NCBI RefSeq assembly: GCF_009763805.1
Contig: NZ_CP046803.1
Location: forward strand, 124,001 to 188,000
Reading direction: 5' to 3'
Source: Vibrio cidicii
GTDB taxonomy: Bacteria > Pseudomonadota > Gammaproteobacteria > Enterobacterales > Vibrionaceae
DNA: 64,000 bases
The notes under the pieces are model-generated. The model did no database searches. It saw nothing but the letters and a program-made list of their open reading frames with translations, and was not told the DNA's origin. Of this stretch, positions 37,366 to 47,756 are shown piece after piece (the first letter of the stretch is position 1; each line of letters begins with the position of its first letter). Made by a program: the position numbers and the translations under genes.

Positions 37366-38857
37366 TTAATGTCCGCCCATGAGTTTTTCTACTTCTTCTG
37401 GTTTATCGTGAATGCCAAATTTATCCACGATGGTCGCGGTGGCTTCGTTCATGCCGATGAGATTCACTTGGGTGCCTTCGCGGCGGAACTTAATCACCAC
37501 GCGATCTAAAGATGAAACCGACGTGATGTCCCAGAAATGCGCCGCAGAGAGATCGATAGTGACACGCTCCAGTGCCTCTTTGAAGTCGAACGATTGCAAA
37601 AATTGATCTGAAGAGGCAAAAAAGACTTGTCCAACAATCTGATAAGTACGCTCTTCGCCGTTTTCAGCCAGTTGGCTTTTCACTACCATGAAACGGCCAA
37701 TTTTATTGGCAAAGAACAGAGAGGCTAGTAGTACGCCGACAAACACACCGATGGCTAGGTTGTGCGTCACGACTACGACAGCGACGGTAGCGATCATCAC
37801 AATATTGGTCGACAGCGGGTGGGTTTTCAGCTCTTTGACTGAGCTCCATGAGAAGGTACCAATCGAAACCATGATCATCACGGCAACCAGCGCAGCCATT
37901 GGGATCTGTTTGAGCCAATCACTCAAAAACACCACAAAGATGATGAGGAACAGGCCCGCGCAGAAGGTCGACAGACGGCCACGTCCCCCCGATTTCACGT
38001 TAATAATGGATTGGCCAATCATGGCGCAGCCGCCCATACCGCCAATAAAACCGGTTGCGATGTTGGCGATACCTTGGCCTTTGCACTCGCGGTTCTTATC
38101 GCTGCTGGTGTCGGTTAAGTCATCGACAATCGTTGCGGTCATCATCGATTCAAGCAGGCCAACAATCGCCAGTGCAAAGGAATAAGGCAAAATGATCATC
38201 AGCGTTTCGAGTGTCATCGGCACATCGGGCCATAAGAAAATCGGCAGAGTGTCGGGCAGCTCGCCCATATCACCAACGGTGCGCACATCAATACCAAACG
38301 TGATGGCCACTGCCGTTAAGGAGATGATGCACACCAAAGGTGAGGGGAGCAGTTTGCCGACATATGGTACGTACGGGAACAGATAAATAATTCCGAGGCC
38401 AGCGACGGTCATGGCGTAAACGTGCCAAGTGACGTTGGTCAGTTCTGGTAATTGCGCCATAAAAATCAAAATAGCCAGCGCGTTAACAAAACCCGTGACG
38501 ACGGAAACGAGAAACAAAACGCATCAGATCACCCAGTCGCAGGTAGCCAGCGATGATCTGAATTACACCCGTCAAGACGGTCGCTGCGAGCAAATATTGC
38601 AAGCCGTGTTCTTTGACTAAGGTCACCATAACTAGCGCCATAGCTCCGGTCGCCGCTGAGATCATACCCGGACGTCCGCCAACAAACGCGATGATCACCG
38701 CAATACTAAAAGATGCATAAAGGCCGACTTTCGGATCGACGCCTGCAATGATCGAAAACGCAATGGCTTCCGGCACGAGTGCTAGGGCCACCACGAGGCC
38801 TGCCAGCAAATCGCCTCGCACATTGGAAAACCAATCGCGTTTGATGGTATGTAACAT
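37366..38857 (-). CDS. SulP-family anion transporter with STAS domain, BicA-like (one +1 frameshift)
   Basis: Inner-membrane carrier of the SLC26/SulP family; relatives carry sulfate, bicarbonate or dicarboxylates. The N-terminal half is [35 protein letters not shown] and [11 protein letters not shown]. The frame breaks at GTTTC (GAAAC on the plus strand, 38504-38508); dropping one T gives [20 protein letters not shown], the family text. Later come [22 protein letters not shown] and [12 protein letters not shown]. The STAS domain ends the protein ([27 protein letters not shown]). The joined product has 496 residues. Bicarbonate is plausible because it resembles BicA, but sulfate cannot be excluded. 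Confidence 0.85.
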
Positions 38858-38863
38858 GTTCAT

Positions 38864-39367
38864 TCTCTATAAAAGGTTGTCATAAAAAGTGGGGTACAAA
38901 GCCATTGGCAAAAGGAATAAAGCAGAGTCGCTCGCTGAGTTTACGGCTTATCTTTTGCTGTGCTTTGTTAAAAGTGTGATCTTAATCATTGCTCGCCCAT
39001 AGGTCAACCCAATGTCAGAATGACGCTTACGATAGAGTTTAATTAATGTTCTATTTTGTGATTATTGGTTTTTACCGTTTGCGATATGGGAATAATGTAA
39101 TATTTATCACGAATAAAATAAGCAGGAAATAATTTTAATTTTCCCAATTACATAAGAGAAATCTACTGAAGTGTGTGTGAATATCACTTAAATCACATTA
39201 ATTAGTCATCGAATGACAATTATAATGCTGACTAGGTCTTAAGAGTGGATATAATGAAGGTTATGAATTTATCTTCATGAAACTTAACGTTTTATGGGCG
39301 ACTGTAATGTAATTGCATTGCTTGTAATAGTTAAGAAAATATTGAGCCCAATATAACTATAATCACT
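38864..39367. other. AT-rich intergenic region of 0.5 kb
   Basis: Holds the SulP promoter on the minus strand and the promoter of the 39368 gene. No reading frame with a ribosome site, no repeat and no T-tailed hairpin was recognised. Confidence 0.5.
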
Positions 39368-39947
39368 ATGAAATATAAAATGTCCACAACAAATCATCAA
39401 CAATCGTTTATTCGCTCTTTTTACATCGTCTCTAAGGGGAAGTTTATCACGCTCTATCTGGCTACGTTTGGTCTTTATGGATTTTATTGGTGTTACAAGA
39501 ACTGGTGGGGGTTTAAAAAAAATAATCAGGTAAGCATATGGTTATTTCCACGTGCACTTTTGGATATTCTGTTTTTTCCCTCGCTGATCAAGCGTATGGT
39601 AGCATCTCTTGATCCGGAAACTAAGAGTCAGCTATCTCAAAGAGATGGGGTGGCTGGCTAGTCAATACATCGGTTTTGTGTTGCTCGGGCGAGTCGGTGA
39701 TCGACTCTCTCAGCAAAGTATCGGGCTACCCTCGTCATTTTATCTCAGTATGATCAGTCTACCGTTTGCTTGTCGCGCACTCTATCTTTTGCAGAAGCTG
39801 ATCAATGACATTATGGGCGATACCAAAGGCATCTCGAACTCCCGTCTCAGTTGGATCAATATCTTTTGGATCTCTGCAGGGTTGGTTTATTGGCTGACAG
39901 TACTGATACCGCAATGTTTACGTCACACACTAATTCCCTATAGTTAA
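39368..39947 (+). CDS. Unknown membrane protein (one +1 frameshift)
   Basis: Not recognised. The first part (MKYKMSTTNHQQSFIRSFYIVSKGKFITLYLATFGLYGFYWCYKNWWGFKK) has a membrane segment with aromatic residues and a basic flank. The frame breaks at GAAAC (39617-39621); dropping one A joins SLDPE to LRVSYLKEMGWLASQYIGFVLLG and gives 192 residues. Two or three more hydrophobic segments follow (FYLSMISLPFACRALYL, WINIFWISAGLVYWLTVL). No ribosome site is obvious before ATG 39368; ATG 39380 is an alternative. It lies upstream of vctP but has its own terminator. Confidence 0.6.
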
Positions 39948-39991
39948 GCAACGCATCACTAAGCGAAGAATTGCAACATTAAGGAACAATC

Positions 39992-40028
39992 AAGGAGCGT
40001 AGCTGCGCAACAGCCGCTCCTTTTGTTT
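39992..40028 (+). terminator. Rho-independent terminator before the vct locus
   Basis: AAGGAGCG (39992-39999) pairs with CGCTCCTT (40015-40022), with an inner short stem, and a T-rich tail follows. Confidence 0.75.
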
Positions 40029-40113
40029 ACTTTGCAGAGTGGTAAACCGCACCGTTTTCCTGAATGGCAAGAGATGAGTTGAATATCCGTGTGACAATCT
40101 GTATATTGCCAAC

Positions 40114-40132
40114 GCGCATGATAATCGGTCTC
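40114..40132. promoter_or_regulatory. Possible Fur box before vctP
   Basis: Contains ATGATAATC plus a partial right half; about 13 of 19 bases match the Fur consensus. It lies 15 bases before the vctP ATG. Support comes mostly from the iron context. Confidence 0.4.
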
Positions 40133-40147
40133 ATTAAGGTTAATGAT

Positions 40148-41056
40148 ATGAAAAAATACTTAGGCATGGTTTTGCTCACAGGGCTCTTTTCTACAACGGC
40201 TTTAGCCCATGAAGTCACTATTGAACATCAAATGGGCAAAACCACTTTATCTAAAGTACCACAGCGGGTTGTGGTGATCGGTAACGGTGCACTGGACGCG
40301 GTCGATTACTTCGGCATTGAGCCGATTGCGGTGGCGAAAGCGTCGGTGATTCCGAATTACTTGAGTAAATACCAGCAAGCGAAATTTGTTTCCGCCGGCA
40401 GTTTTTTTGAACCGGATTTTGAAACCATCTACATGCAAAAGCCGGATCTGATCATTGTTGGCCCTCGTGCGGCGACTAAGTACAAAGAGTTGTCGGAAAT
40501 TGCCCCTACGGTGGTATTTGCAATCGATCAACAACAAGGTTACTGGAACAGTACGCAGCAGCAGTGGCGTAATCTCGGCCTAGTGTTTGCTATTAGTGAC
40601 AAAGTTGAGCAAAAAATTGAGCAGCTTGACCAGCAGTTTAAAGCACTGCACGCCTATAACGAGCAACATCAGAGTGATGCTCTGACGGTGATGAGCTCTG
40701 GTGGCAACATCACGGCATTCGGTTCTGAGTCACGCTTTGAAGCGATTTACAAAGATTTTGGTTTCAAAGAGACGGTGGCGGGGCTAAAAACGGGCAGTCA
40801 TGGTGATCTGGTTTCCTATGAATTTATCAGTAAAGCGAACCCGAGCACGCTGTTTATCATTGACCGAGACAAGTTAGTCAACAAAGGCGAAAGCAAAACG
40901 GCTCAGGAGTTTGACAACGCCCTCATCAAGTCGACTAAAGCTTTTCAGGATAAACGCATGACCTATTTGGATCTCGATGCGTGGTACCTTTCGATTGCTG
41001 GTGTAACAGCGACCGAGCAAATGATCGCTGACATCAAGAAATCAGTGAATCTTTAA
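40148..41056 (+). CDS. vctP: Ferric-catechol siderophore periplasmic binding protein VctP
   Basis: Periplasmic receptor (FatB/CeuE type) that delivers ferric catecholate siderophores to the VctDGC importer. A signal peptide (MKKYLGMVLLTGLFSTTALA) is followed by the mature protein with VTIEHQMGKTTLSKVPQRVVVIG, FFEPDFETIYMQKPDLIIVGPRAATKY, SELSEIAPTVVF-like text and GITAFGS-like NITAFGSESRFEAIYKDFGF. The 302 residues match the family. The start at 40148 leads directly into the signal peptide; earlier ATG codons do not. It is the first gene of the vctPDGC operon, 22 bases before vctD. Iron control by Fur is likely. Confidence 0.88.
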   Translation: MKKYLGMVLLTGLFSTTALAHEVTIEHQMGKTTLSKVPQRVVVIGNGALDAVDYFGIEPIAVAKASVIPNYLSKYQQAKFVSAGSFFEPDFETIYMQKPDLIIVGPRAATKYKELSEIAPTVVFAIDQQQGYWNSTQQQWRNLGLVFAISDKVEQKIEQLDQQFKALHAYNEQHQSDALTVMSSGGNITAFGSESRFEAIYKDFGFKETVAGLKTGSHGDLVSYEFISKANPSTLFIIDRDKLVNKGESKTAQEFDNALIKSTKAFQDKRMTYLDLDAWYLSIAGVTATEQMIADIKKSVNL

Positions 41057-41078
41057 TCCACACAGGCAGAGGTTAACT

Positions 41079-42015
41079 TTGAAAAAGTTATTGCTTGTTG
41101 TGTTTTTTTGCGCCTTAGCGTCAATGTTTGTTGGAGTGGGCGATGTCTCACTCCAAAAGCTGCTCGCTGGCGATGAAGAAGCCCTCAACTTATTGTTTAC
41201 CAGTCGAATCCCTCGTTTGCTCGCCATTCTGCTTTCTGGTGCAGGGCTGAGCATCGCTGGCCTAATCATGCAGCAGATAAGTCAAAATCGTTTTGCTGCG
41301 CCATCCACCTCCGGCACGATTGAATGCGCCATGCTCGGCTATGTGCTCAGTTTGGTTCTTTTTGGCCATGGCAACAGTTGGCTGATGGTGTTTGGTAGCG
41401 CCATGGTTGGCACGTTAATATTTGTTTCTGTCATCCAGCACATTCAGTTTAAGAAACGCCGTGTTCGTTCCGCTGGTGGGCATCATTTTTGGCAATGTTG
41501 TGGAATCGGCAGCCCACTTTATCGCCTACAAATATGATGCGATGCAGAATCTATCCGGTTGGTCTGTCGCGAACTTTGCCAACCTGTTGCAGGGCGACTA
41601 CGAGTTGCTGTATATCGCTGTTCCTGTTGCCATTTTCAGTTATCTCTATGCCACGCGCATTTCTGCCGTTGGTCTTGGAAAAGAGTTTGCCATCAATCTC
41701 GGACTCAACTATCAGCAAGTGGTGGTGATTGGTGTGCTGTTGGTGTCAGTGATGACTGCAAGTGTGGTGATGATTGTTGGACAGCTGCCGTTTTTAGGCT
41801 TGATCGTACCAAATCTAGTCAGCCATTTTTATGGCGACAATCTGCGCCGCAACATTCCGCTTACCGCCTTGTATGGCGCTTTGATTGTACTGTGCTGCGA
41901 TATTATTGGACGTCTGATTATCTTCCCATATGAAATACCAATTTCGATGGTGATTGCCATTCTTGGTGGCGGCGTGTTTATTTATCTGTTACTCGGAGGT
42001 AAGCAGCGTGTCTGA
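41079..42015 (+). CDS. vctD: Siderophore ABC permease VctD (one +1 frameshift)
   Basis: FecCD-type membrane permease. The TTG start at 41079 lies seven bases after GAGG (GCAGAGGTTAAC). Family text includes LLFTSRIPRLLAILLSGAGLSIAGLIMQQISQNRFAAPSTSGTIECAMLG. The frame breaks at GAAAC (41453-41457); dropping one A gives HIQFKNAVFVPLVGIIFGNVV and 311 residues. Later segments include GLGKEFAINLGLNYQQVV, VGQLPFLGLIVPNLVSHFYGDNLRRNIP and GAL...DIIGRLIIFPYEIPISMVIAILGG. It overlaps vctG by eight bases. Confidence 0.87.
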
Positions 42016-42958
42016 CCGCAGTAAGCTTTTGGTGATGCTGTTCATCGCACTTGTTTTCGCTGTGCTGTTTCTCGGTAAAGGGTTAACGGTGGATAATTAT
42101 CACTATTTCCTTTCACGCCGTTTCCCTAAAGTGCTGGCGATGATCTTAGCGGGAATTGCGGTGGCGCAAGCCTCTTTGGTATTCCAAACCGTCACACACA
42201 ACCGCATCCTAACGCCGAGCATTTTAGGCTTCGATAATCTGTACTTGCTCACTCAAACGCTGATTGTGGTCGGTTTTGGCACCGTTAGCCATCTCGTTCT
42301 CAATGTGTATTTGAACTTCACGCTCTCCGCCGTGGTCATGGTGCTGTTTTCCATCGCTTTGTTTGGCTTTTATTTTCAACGTGGTGAACGTAACTTGATC
42401 ACGTTGTTGCTGGTCGGCTTGATCCTTGGTCAGCTCTTTGCCAACGTCGCTGCGTTTTTCATGATGATCATGGACCCGAACGACTTTGCGGCCGTGCAGG
42501 CGAATATGTTTGCCAGCTTTAACCATGTTGACGGTGGTCTGGTACTCTTTGTCACGCCGATGTTGTTGCTTGCGACCTTCTTGCTGCTGAGGATGAGCCG
42601 CGTGTTGGATGTTTTTTGGCTCGACCGAGACAACGCGGTGAGTCTAGGCATCGATGTAGACCGTGTCACCAAGCGCGTGTTGCTCTACAGTGCGCTGTTG
42701 GTTGCTATCTCCACTGCGCTGGTTGGCCCTATCATGTTTTTTGGTTTGTTGGTGACGAACTTAGCGAGGGAAATTTTTCGCACCTATCGCCATACGATTT
42801 TGCTTCCAGGGTGTGCGCTCTTCGCGGTGTGTGCGCTGCTCGTTGGCCAATGGATGGTGGAAAACGTACTGGCGTTTCAAACCACCTTGAGTGTGATCAT
42901 CAATTTTATCGGTGGCGTGTACTTTATTTCCATGCTGCTACGTAACCGTATTGTTTAA
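42008..42958 (+). CDS. vctG: Siderophore ABC permease VctG
   Basis: Second FecCD permease of the importer, 316 residues. The GTG start at 42008 follows GGAGG by eight bases and lies inside the end of vctD; the longer frame starts inside vctD and has no such site. Family segments are LSRRFPKVLAMILAGIAVAQASLVFQTVTHNRILTPSILGFDNLYLL, FWLDRDNAVSLGIDVDRV and GPIMFFGLLVTNLAREIF. It pairs with VctD to form the channel. Confidence 0.88.
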   Translation: MSDRSKLLVMLFIALVFAVLFLGKGLTVDNYHYFLSRRFPKVLAMILAGIAVAQASLVFQTVTHNRILTPSILGFDNLYLLTQTLIVVGFGTVSHLVLNVYLNFTLSAVVMVLFSIALFGFYFQRGERNLITLLLVGLILGQLFANVAAFFMMIMDPNDFAAVQANMFASFNHVDGGLVLFVTPMLLLATFLLLRMSRVLDVFWLDRDNAVSLGIDVDRVTKRVLLYSALLVAISTALVGPIMFFGLLVTNLAREIFRTYRHTILLPGCALFAVCALLVGQWMVENVLAFQTTLSVIINFIGGVYFISMLLRNRIV

Positions 42959-42966
42959 GAAAGCTT

Positions 42967-43722
42967 ATGATTACTTTAGAAAAAATCACCAAACATTTTG
43001 GTAAACAAAGCGTTGTGGATAAGGCCAGTGCGCAGTTTGAAAAAGGCAAAGTTACCTCGATTATTGGTCCGAATGGTGCAGGTAAAAGTACATTGCTTTC
43101 AATGGCTTCTAGACTGACACAGCGCGATGGCGGTTCAGTGTTCATTGATTGCAAAGAGTTGAGTGACTGGGACACTAAAGCGCTGGCGAAAAAATTGGCG
43201 GTGTTACGTCAGGCCAACAGCATTACCATGCGTTTTACCATTCGCGAAATGGTCGCTTTTGGCCGTTTTCCCCACTGTGGTGGGCGTTTAACCGCCCACG
43301 ATGAACAGGAGATCGATCAAGCGATCGCCTACCTTGATCTGCAAGATATTCAGCACAAGTACTTGGATGAGCTCAGCGGTGGTCAGCGTCAGCTCGCGTT
43401 TATCGCCATGGTGATTGCGCAAGATACCGATTATGTGTTTCTTGATGAACCACTCAACAATCTCGATATTCGGCATTCACTGCAAATCATGCGAACGATA
43501 GGTCAGCTAGCCAGAGAGATGAACAAAGCGGTGGTGGTGGTTATCCATGATATTAACTTTGCTTCCTGTTATTCAGACAACATCATCGCGCTCAAACAGG
43601 GCAAGATTGTGGCAAATGGTCCGGTTGATGAGGTGATCCAAGCGCAGGTTCTCGAACAGATTTACGAAACGCCCTTTCACGTCATTGAGCAGCAAGGCAA
43701 ACGGATGTGCACCTACTACTGA
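42967..43722 (+). CDS. vctC: Siderophore ABC transporter ATPase VctC
   Basis: Cytoplasmic ATP-binding subunit that drives ferric catecholate import. The 251 residues contain Walker A GPNGAGKST near residue 35, the Q loop (VLRQANS), the signature LSGGQRQ, Walker B YVFLDEP and the switch His (VVVIHDINFA). It starts nine bases after vctG and closes the vctPDGC operon. An imperfect T-free hairpin follows at 43732-43756. Confidence 0.92.
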   Translation: MITLEKITKHFGKQSVVDKASAQFEKGKVTSIIGPNGAGKSTLLSMASRLTQRDGGSVFIDCKELSDWDTKALAKKLAVLRQANSITMRFTIREMVAFGRFPHCGGRLTAHDEQEIDQAIAYLDLQDIQHKYLDELSGGQRQLAFIAMVIAQDTDYVFLDEPLNNLDIRHSLQIMRTIGQLAREMNKAVVVVIHDINFASCYSDNIIALKQGKIVANGPVDEVIQAQVLEQIYETPFHVIEQQGKRMCTYY

Positions 43723-43731
43723 TCTCTGTCC

Positions 43732-43756
43732 GTGGGTTCAACGCGTTTGAACCCAC
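43732..43756. other. Ten-base-pair hairpin between vctC and cueR (convergent)
   Basis: GTGGGTTCAA (43732-43741) pairs exactly with TTGAACCCAC (43747-43756), loop CGCGT. No T tract on either side. It may end both transcripts. Confidence 0.5.
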
Positions 43757-43774
43757 TCGAATTGAACGCCTAGC

Positions 43775-44161
43775 TTAGCGCGTCAAATCGTCTAAAATCG
43801 GGCAGTGGCTGTCGGTATTTCCCGGACAAGCCGTGATCCAACTCTCCAGTTGCTGCTTGATTTCCTGTAAATGGGCGATTTTCTGTTCCACTTCAGCCAG
43901 TTTTTCTTTGGTTCTTGCTTTGACTTCGCTGCTCTTTCGCTCAGGATTCTCGGCCAATTGCACAAACTCCTTGCACTCTTGCAGCGAAAACCCTGCCTGT
44001 TTAGCACGAGAAATGAGGTTGAGTTCCTGAATGTGTTTTGCCCCATATTCGCGATAGCCTGAATCGCTGCGTAGCGGCGGCGATATCAGCCCCTTCTCTT
44101 CATACATGCGGATCGATTTGCTGGATAATCCGGTTAACTTTGCAATTGCACCAATATTCAT
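43775..44161 (-). CDS. cueR: Copper-responsive MerR-family regulator CueR
   Basis: Activator that bends promoters when Cu(I) binds; CueR controls copper export and oxidation genes. The 128 residues start MNIGAIAKLTGLSSKSIRMYEEKGLISPPLRSDSGYREYG, the MerR DNA-binding domain. The metal loop ACPGNTDSHCPILDDL holds the two Cys ligands at the spacing of E. coli CueR (Cys-x7-Cys). GAGGTAACG precedes the ATG. It starts seven bases after the vctR stop on the same strand, so it is probably co-transcribed with the iron regulator. No copA or cueO is in the window. Confidence 0.88.
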   Translation of the reverse strand: MNIGAIAKLTGLSSKSIRMYEEKGLISPPLRSDSGYREYGAKHIQELNLISRAKQAGFSLQECKEFVQLAENPERKSSEVKARTKEKLAEVEQKIAHLQEIKQQLESWITACPGNTDSHCPILDDLTR

Positions 44162-44168
44162 CGTTACC

Positions 44169-45174
44169 TCAGGCTGCGCTGTTTCCTTTGATTGTACTGA
44201 GTAGCGGTTTTTGTGCAATCTCATTGGGAGTGATGCCGAATGTGCGCTTAAAGGCATTGGTGAAATTGGATGGATGATGGTAGCCCGCCTCATACGCCGC
44301 TTCGGTGACGCTGATCAATCCACGTTCAAGCTGAATTTTGGCGATGTTCAACCTGCGATGACGAATATAGCCGCTGATGGTCAAGTTGAGCGCCTGTTTA
44401 AAGTGGCGTTGTAAATTGGACACGCTCATGGAAAAGCGCTTGGCCAAGTGAGTCAGGTCGAGCGGCTGATGCAAATTCGCGTCAATATAAGCAAGGATCT
44501 GCTCGATTTGATGATAATCATGGTTAGGCTCTGAAGAGGGGCGCTCGAAGTTTTGCTCATTCAGTAAATTTAAGCACTGTGCGATCAACAAATGAGACTG
44601 GCACTCCAGTTGCAGCTTTTGCTGTAAAGAGCCGCAGACCGGCAGAGCGAGGATGGCGCTGATGGCTTTTGCCATGCTTTCTGCAAAAGGTAGTTCGCAG
44701 CAGGCCAAATGATGCGAAAGAAAGTGAGCAATTGGTTCGTCGCCGCTTAAACGGTGCTTTAACCAATCGGGATGAATAGCAATATTGAGCTTTTTGATCT
44801 GATTGTTGGCGAGCAGAGTGCGTCTGAACGTGGTCGGTTGGGCTAGATTGATCACTATCGCTTTTGGCTGTTCAGCAGCACAGAGCTCAAACTCGCGGTT
44901 ATCAAAACCAAATTTTACTTTGCCGCTGAGCAAAAACACCAAGTTCAGGCATGGCTGCGCGGTTGAGACGATTTCGCTCTCTTTGAGTTTCGGTGCTGAT
45001 ACTGCCTTGCAAGGCGATCACATCTGCATAGCGGTAGTTGAGAAACTGGCCTTCAACCAGTACCGTATTGGCAGAGTTCCCCTTGGTAATAATTTGTTGT
45101 TGACCTGGTTCTCCAATTTGCTCGGTTAGGGCAATTTTTCTTCTTCTTTCTCGATTTCTTACCACTCGCGCCAT
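44169..45174 (-). CDS. vctR: AraC-family regulator of the vct locus (one +1 frameshift)
   Basis: Regulator found next to vctA, divergent from it. The C-terminus holds the AraC domain (LDLTHLAKRFSMSVSNLQRHFKQALNLTISGYIRHRRLNIAKIQL, then EAAYEAGYHHPSNFTNAFKRTFGITPNE). The frame breaks at GAAAC (GTTTC on the plus strand, 44987-44991); dropping one A gives STELKESEIVSTAQPCLNLVFLLSGKVKFGF, so sensor and DNA-binding halves join into 334 residues. The position between the Fur box and vctA suggests iron control plus siderophore response. It reads into cueR. Confidence 0.83.
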
Positions 45175-45257
45175 TTTGACCTTTCCTCATAACTCAAAGG
45201 CGATTTTGCATAAGCAAATCCGCTTCCTGATCATAGAAATGAAACTTATCATAACTG

Positions 45258-45276
45258 CGAATTATTATCATTATCA
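45258..45276. promoter_or_regulatory. Fur box in the vctR-vctA divergent promoter
   Basis: GCGAATTATTATCATTATC; its complement begins GATAATGATAAT and matches the Fur consensus at about 16 of 19 bases. It lies 27 bases before vctA and can serve both genes. Confidence 0.75.
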
Positions 45277-45302
45277 CACTATTTTAAATTGGAATCTTTT
45301 AA

Positions 45303-47308
45303 ATGGAAAAACGTCATAATCGTCAGTTCCGACCTTCTGCTCTTTGTCTGGCAATCGGTCTGATTATGTCAGGGCACAGTTTTGCTCAAGAAAATGCAAG
45401 TGATGAACGTGTTGTCGTTTGGGGAACGCACGTTTCCAGCAACACAGAATCGATGGTGTCGGATGACATCTCACTAAAGCAAGCGGATCATATGTCGGAT
45501 CTGCTGCGCGAGATCCCGGGCGTGGATGTTGGTGGAACGCACTCCGTGAACCAGCGCATCACAATTCGTGGTCTTGGGGAAACGGATCTGGATATTCGTT
45601 TGGACGGTGCGTCACAACATGCCAACATGTTTCACCACGTTGGTAACTTAACGCTTAACCCAGACATCTTAAAAGCGGCGGAGATTCAAGTGGGGAACAA
45701 CTCTGTTGCCCAAAACGGCCTAGGTGGCTCAGTCTATTTTGAAACCAAAGATGCTCGCGATTTGCTGCGCTATGACGAGTCGTTTGGCGTTTCGTGTGTA
45801 TGGCGGCTATGCCAGCAATGACAGCCAGCTGAGATCACTGACACTTTACGGCCTGCTTGGTGAGCCGCTTGATTACATGCTGTATGCCAACTATGTGACC
45901 CGAGATGATTTCAAAGACGGAAATGGCGACACCACGTTTGGCAGCGCGGGTGATGTTTACAATATTCTCGGTAAGTTAGGCTATGAGATCAGCAATCTGC
46001 ATCGCTTGGAACTGAGCTACGATTTGTATCGTGATGAGGGCGACTACAGCCCAAGACCTGATATGTCGGGCGGTGCAAACCAAGGCTTGTCTCAGGATAA
46101 GTTGATCCCGACGGAGTACAACCGTGACACGGTGACGTTGGGTTATGAACTGCGCGGTGACAAACATCAAGGCAAAGTGACGCTCTACACCACTAAAACC
46201 AAGATCAAACGTGACGAATCTGTCATGGCAGGACAATGGCAACCTAACCGAGTTGGTAAAAACTCGGCGGAAAACCAAAATGATGGTGTAAATGCGAAGT
46301 TTGTGTCGAATTTTGACCTAGCCGATCGCAGAAATGCGCTGACATACGGTTTTGATTACATGGATAAAACCTCGTCATCAAGCTATGTTGGTAAGCAATT
46401 TATGAAAGAAAGTGCCAAGTCCTTTGCCCTGTTTGTGGAGGATCAAGTTTGGTTGACGGAACGTTTTTCCATCACCGCAGGTTTGCGCTCAGACGATTAC
46501 AAACGTGAAGCAACAACGGGAACTCATAAGTTTGATGATGTGACTTGGGCTCTAGCTACCGAGTGGCAAGCAAGCGACGCTTGGAGCGTGTTTGCCAGCA
46601 CTCGCTCCTTGTTCAAAGGCCCTGAACTGATGGAAACCTTTGTTGCTTTTCAAGACGTTGCTTACCTCGCCGATGACATTAAAGCGGAAACCGGGCAAAA
46701 CACGCAAGGTGGTGTGAAATTTAACCAGCGTGTCGATAAACACGCGTTCGGCGCCAATCTGACGCTGTTTAAAACCGATATTGATGACTATATAGCCGAA
46801 GCGTATGATAAGGCGACACAATCATATCTTTACTACAACATGGCTGATGTAGAGATCAAAGGTTTCGAAGCGGCCGTCTCATACGGTTATGACGCTTTCA
46901 ACGGTAAGCTTTCCTACGCCAAATCTGATATCAAGAACAAACAGACAGGTGGTGTAGTATTAGCGCCAAATCTACGCAGTATGGATGTGGGGGATAGTAT
47001 CGCACTTAACCTAGATTACTACGCCGCGTCATGGGATGTGCTATTGGGTTGGAGCTCAATGTTTGTGCTTGAAGAAGACAACGTCTCGGCTGGCGCACCA
47101 GTAAAAGAAGCGTACAACACTCACAATCTCTACGCTCAGTGGATCCCACAGAAAGTCGATGGTTTGACTGTGACCTTTGGTATCGACAATCTGTTTGATG
47201 AGACCTACACCTCGCACGCGTCTCGCTCTGGGGTTGCCAGAGGATTTACCTTAGACGACTACGAAACCGGGCCGAAACATCAAACTTTCCGCAGCCTACC
47301 AATTCTAA
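45303..47308 (+). CDS. vctA: TonB-dependent siderophore receptor VctA (two +1 frameshifts)
   Basis: Outer-membrane receptor for ferric catecholates. A signal peptide (SALCLAIGLIMSGHSFAQ) is followed by ERVVVWGTHV, likely the TonB box, and the plug domain (LLREIPGVDVGGTHSVNQRITIRGLGETDLDIRLDG, LGGSVYFETK). The barrel contains many YxxR and aromatic strands. The frame breaks twice: at GTTTC 45790-45794 (dropping one T gives FGVRVYGGYASND) and at GAAAC 47263-47267 (dropping one A gives DDYEPGRNIKLSAAYQF-stop). The second repair restores the C-terminal Phe needed for barrel insertion; as written, the protein ends in Thr. The corrected length is 667 residues. A Fur box lies upstream. Confidence 0.9.
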
Positions 47309-47367
47309 CAACCTAAATAACCAACGCAGCTGGGGCAAATGGTTTTGTCCCAGCCAGTGAGCAAAGC

Positions 47368-47658
47368 ATGCTAAAACAACAAACGCGTATTTTCTCTAAG
47401 CACGCAGGCAAATATCTGGTGACTCTTTGTCGTCATTTTGCGCGAAAAGTCCCCGCCCAATGGGATGAATTTCAAGGTGAAGTGAATTTCCCTGTGGGCA
47501 CGTCGTTGATGCAAGTGGATGAAGTGACATCGAGCTTAACCATTATTTGTTGTGCAGAAGATGAAGAAAAACTGGAGAGGCAAAAAGCGACGATCGCCTC
47601 GCATGTACAGATGTTTTCTCGCCGTGAAGAGATAGAGCTTATCTGGCAAGATTGCTAA
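47368..47658 (+). CDS. DUF2218 family protein
   Basis: Small protein of 96 residues placed after the siderophore receptor, as in V. cholerae. Members of DUF2218 often lie next to siderophore genes; the role is unknown. The sequence has HAGKYLVTLCRHFARKVPAQWDE, MQVDEVTSSLTIICCAEDEEKLERQKATIASHVQMFSRREEIELIW. No signal peptide is visible, so it is cytoplasmic. It has the terminator at 47705-47735 just downstream. Confidence 0.78.
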   Translation: MLKQQTRIFSKHAGKYLVTLCRHFARKVPAQWDEFQGEVNFPVGTSLMQVDEVTSSLTIICCAEDEEKLERQKATIASHVQMFSRREEIELIWQDC

Positions 47659-47704
47659 ATCAGCGAGTTATCGAACAATAGCGATAACAACCATGGCTGA
47701 AAAT

Positions 47705-47735
47705 AAAAGCCCCTGAACTTGTGTCAGGGGCTTTT
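47705..47735. terminator. Bidirectional terminator between DUF2218 and YgjV-like genes
   Basis: AAAAGCCCCTGA (47705-47716) pairs with TCAGGGGCTTTT (47724-47735) around seven bases. Both strands end in a T run. Confidence 0.85.
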
Positions 47736-47756
47736 CTAATTCGCTTGCCGTGGCCG

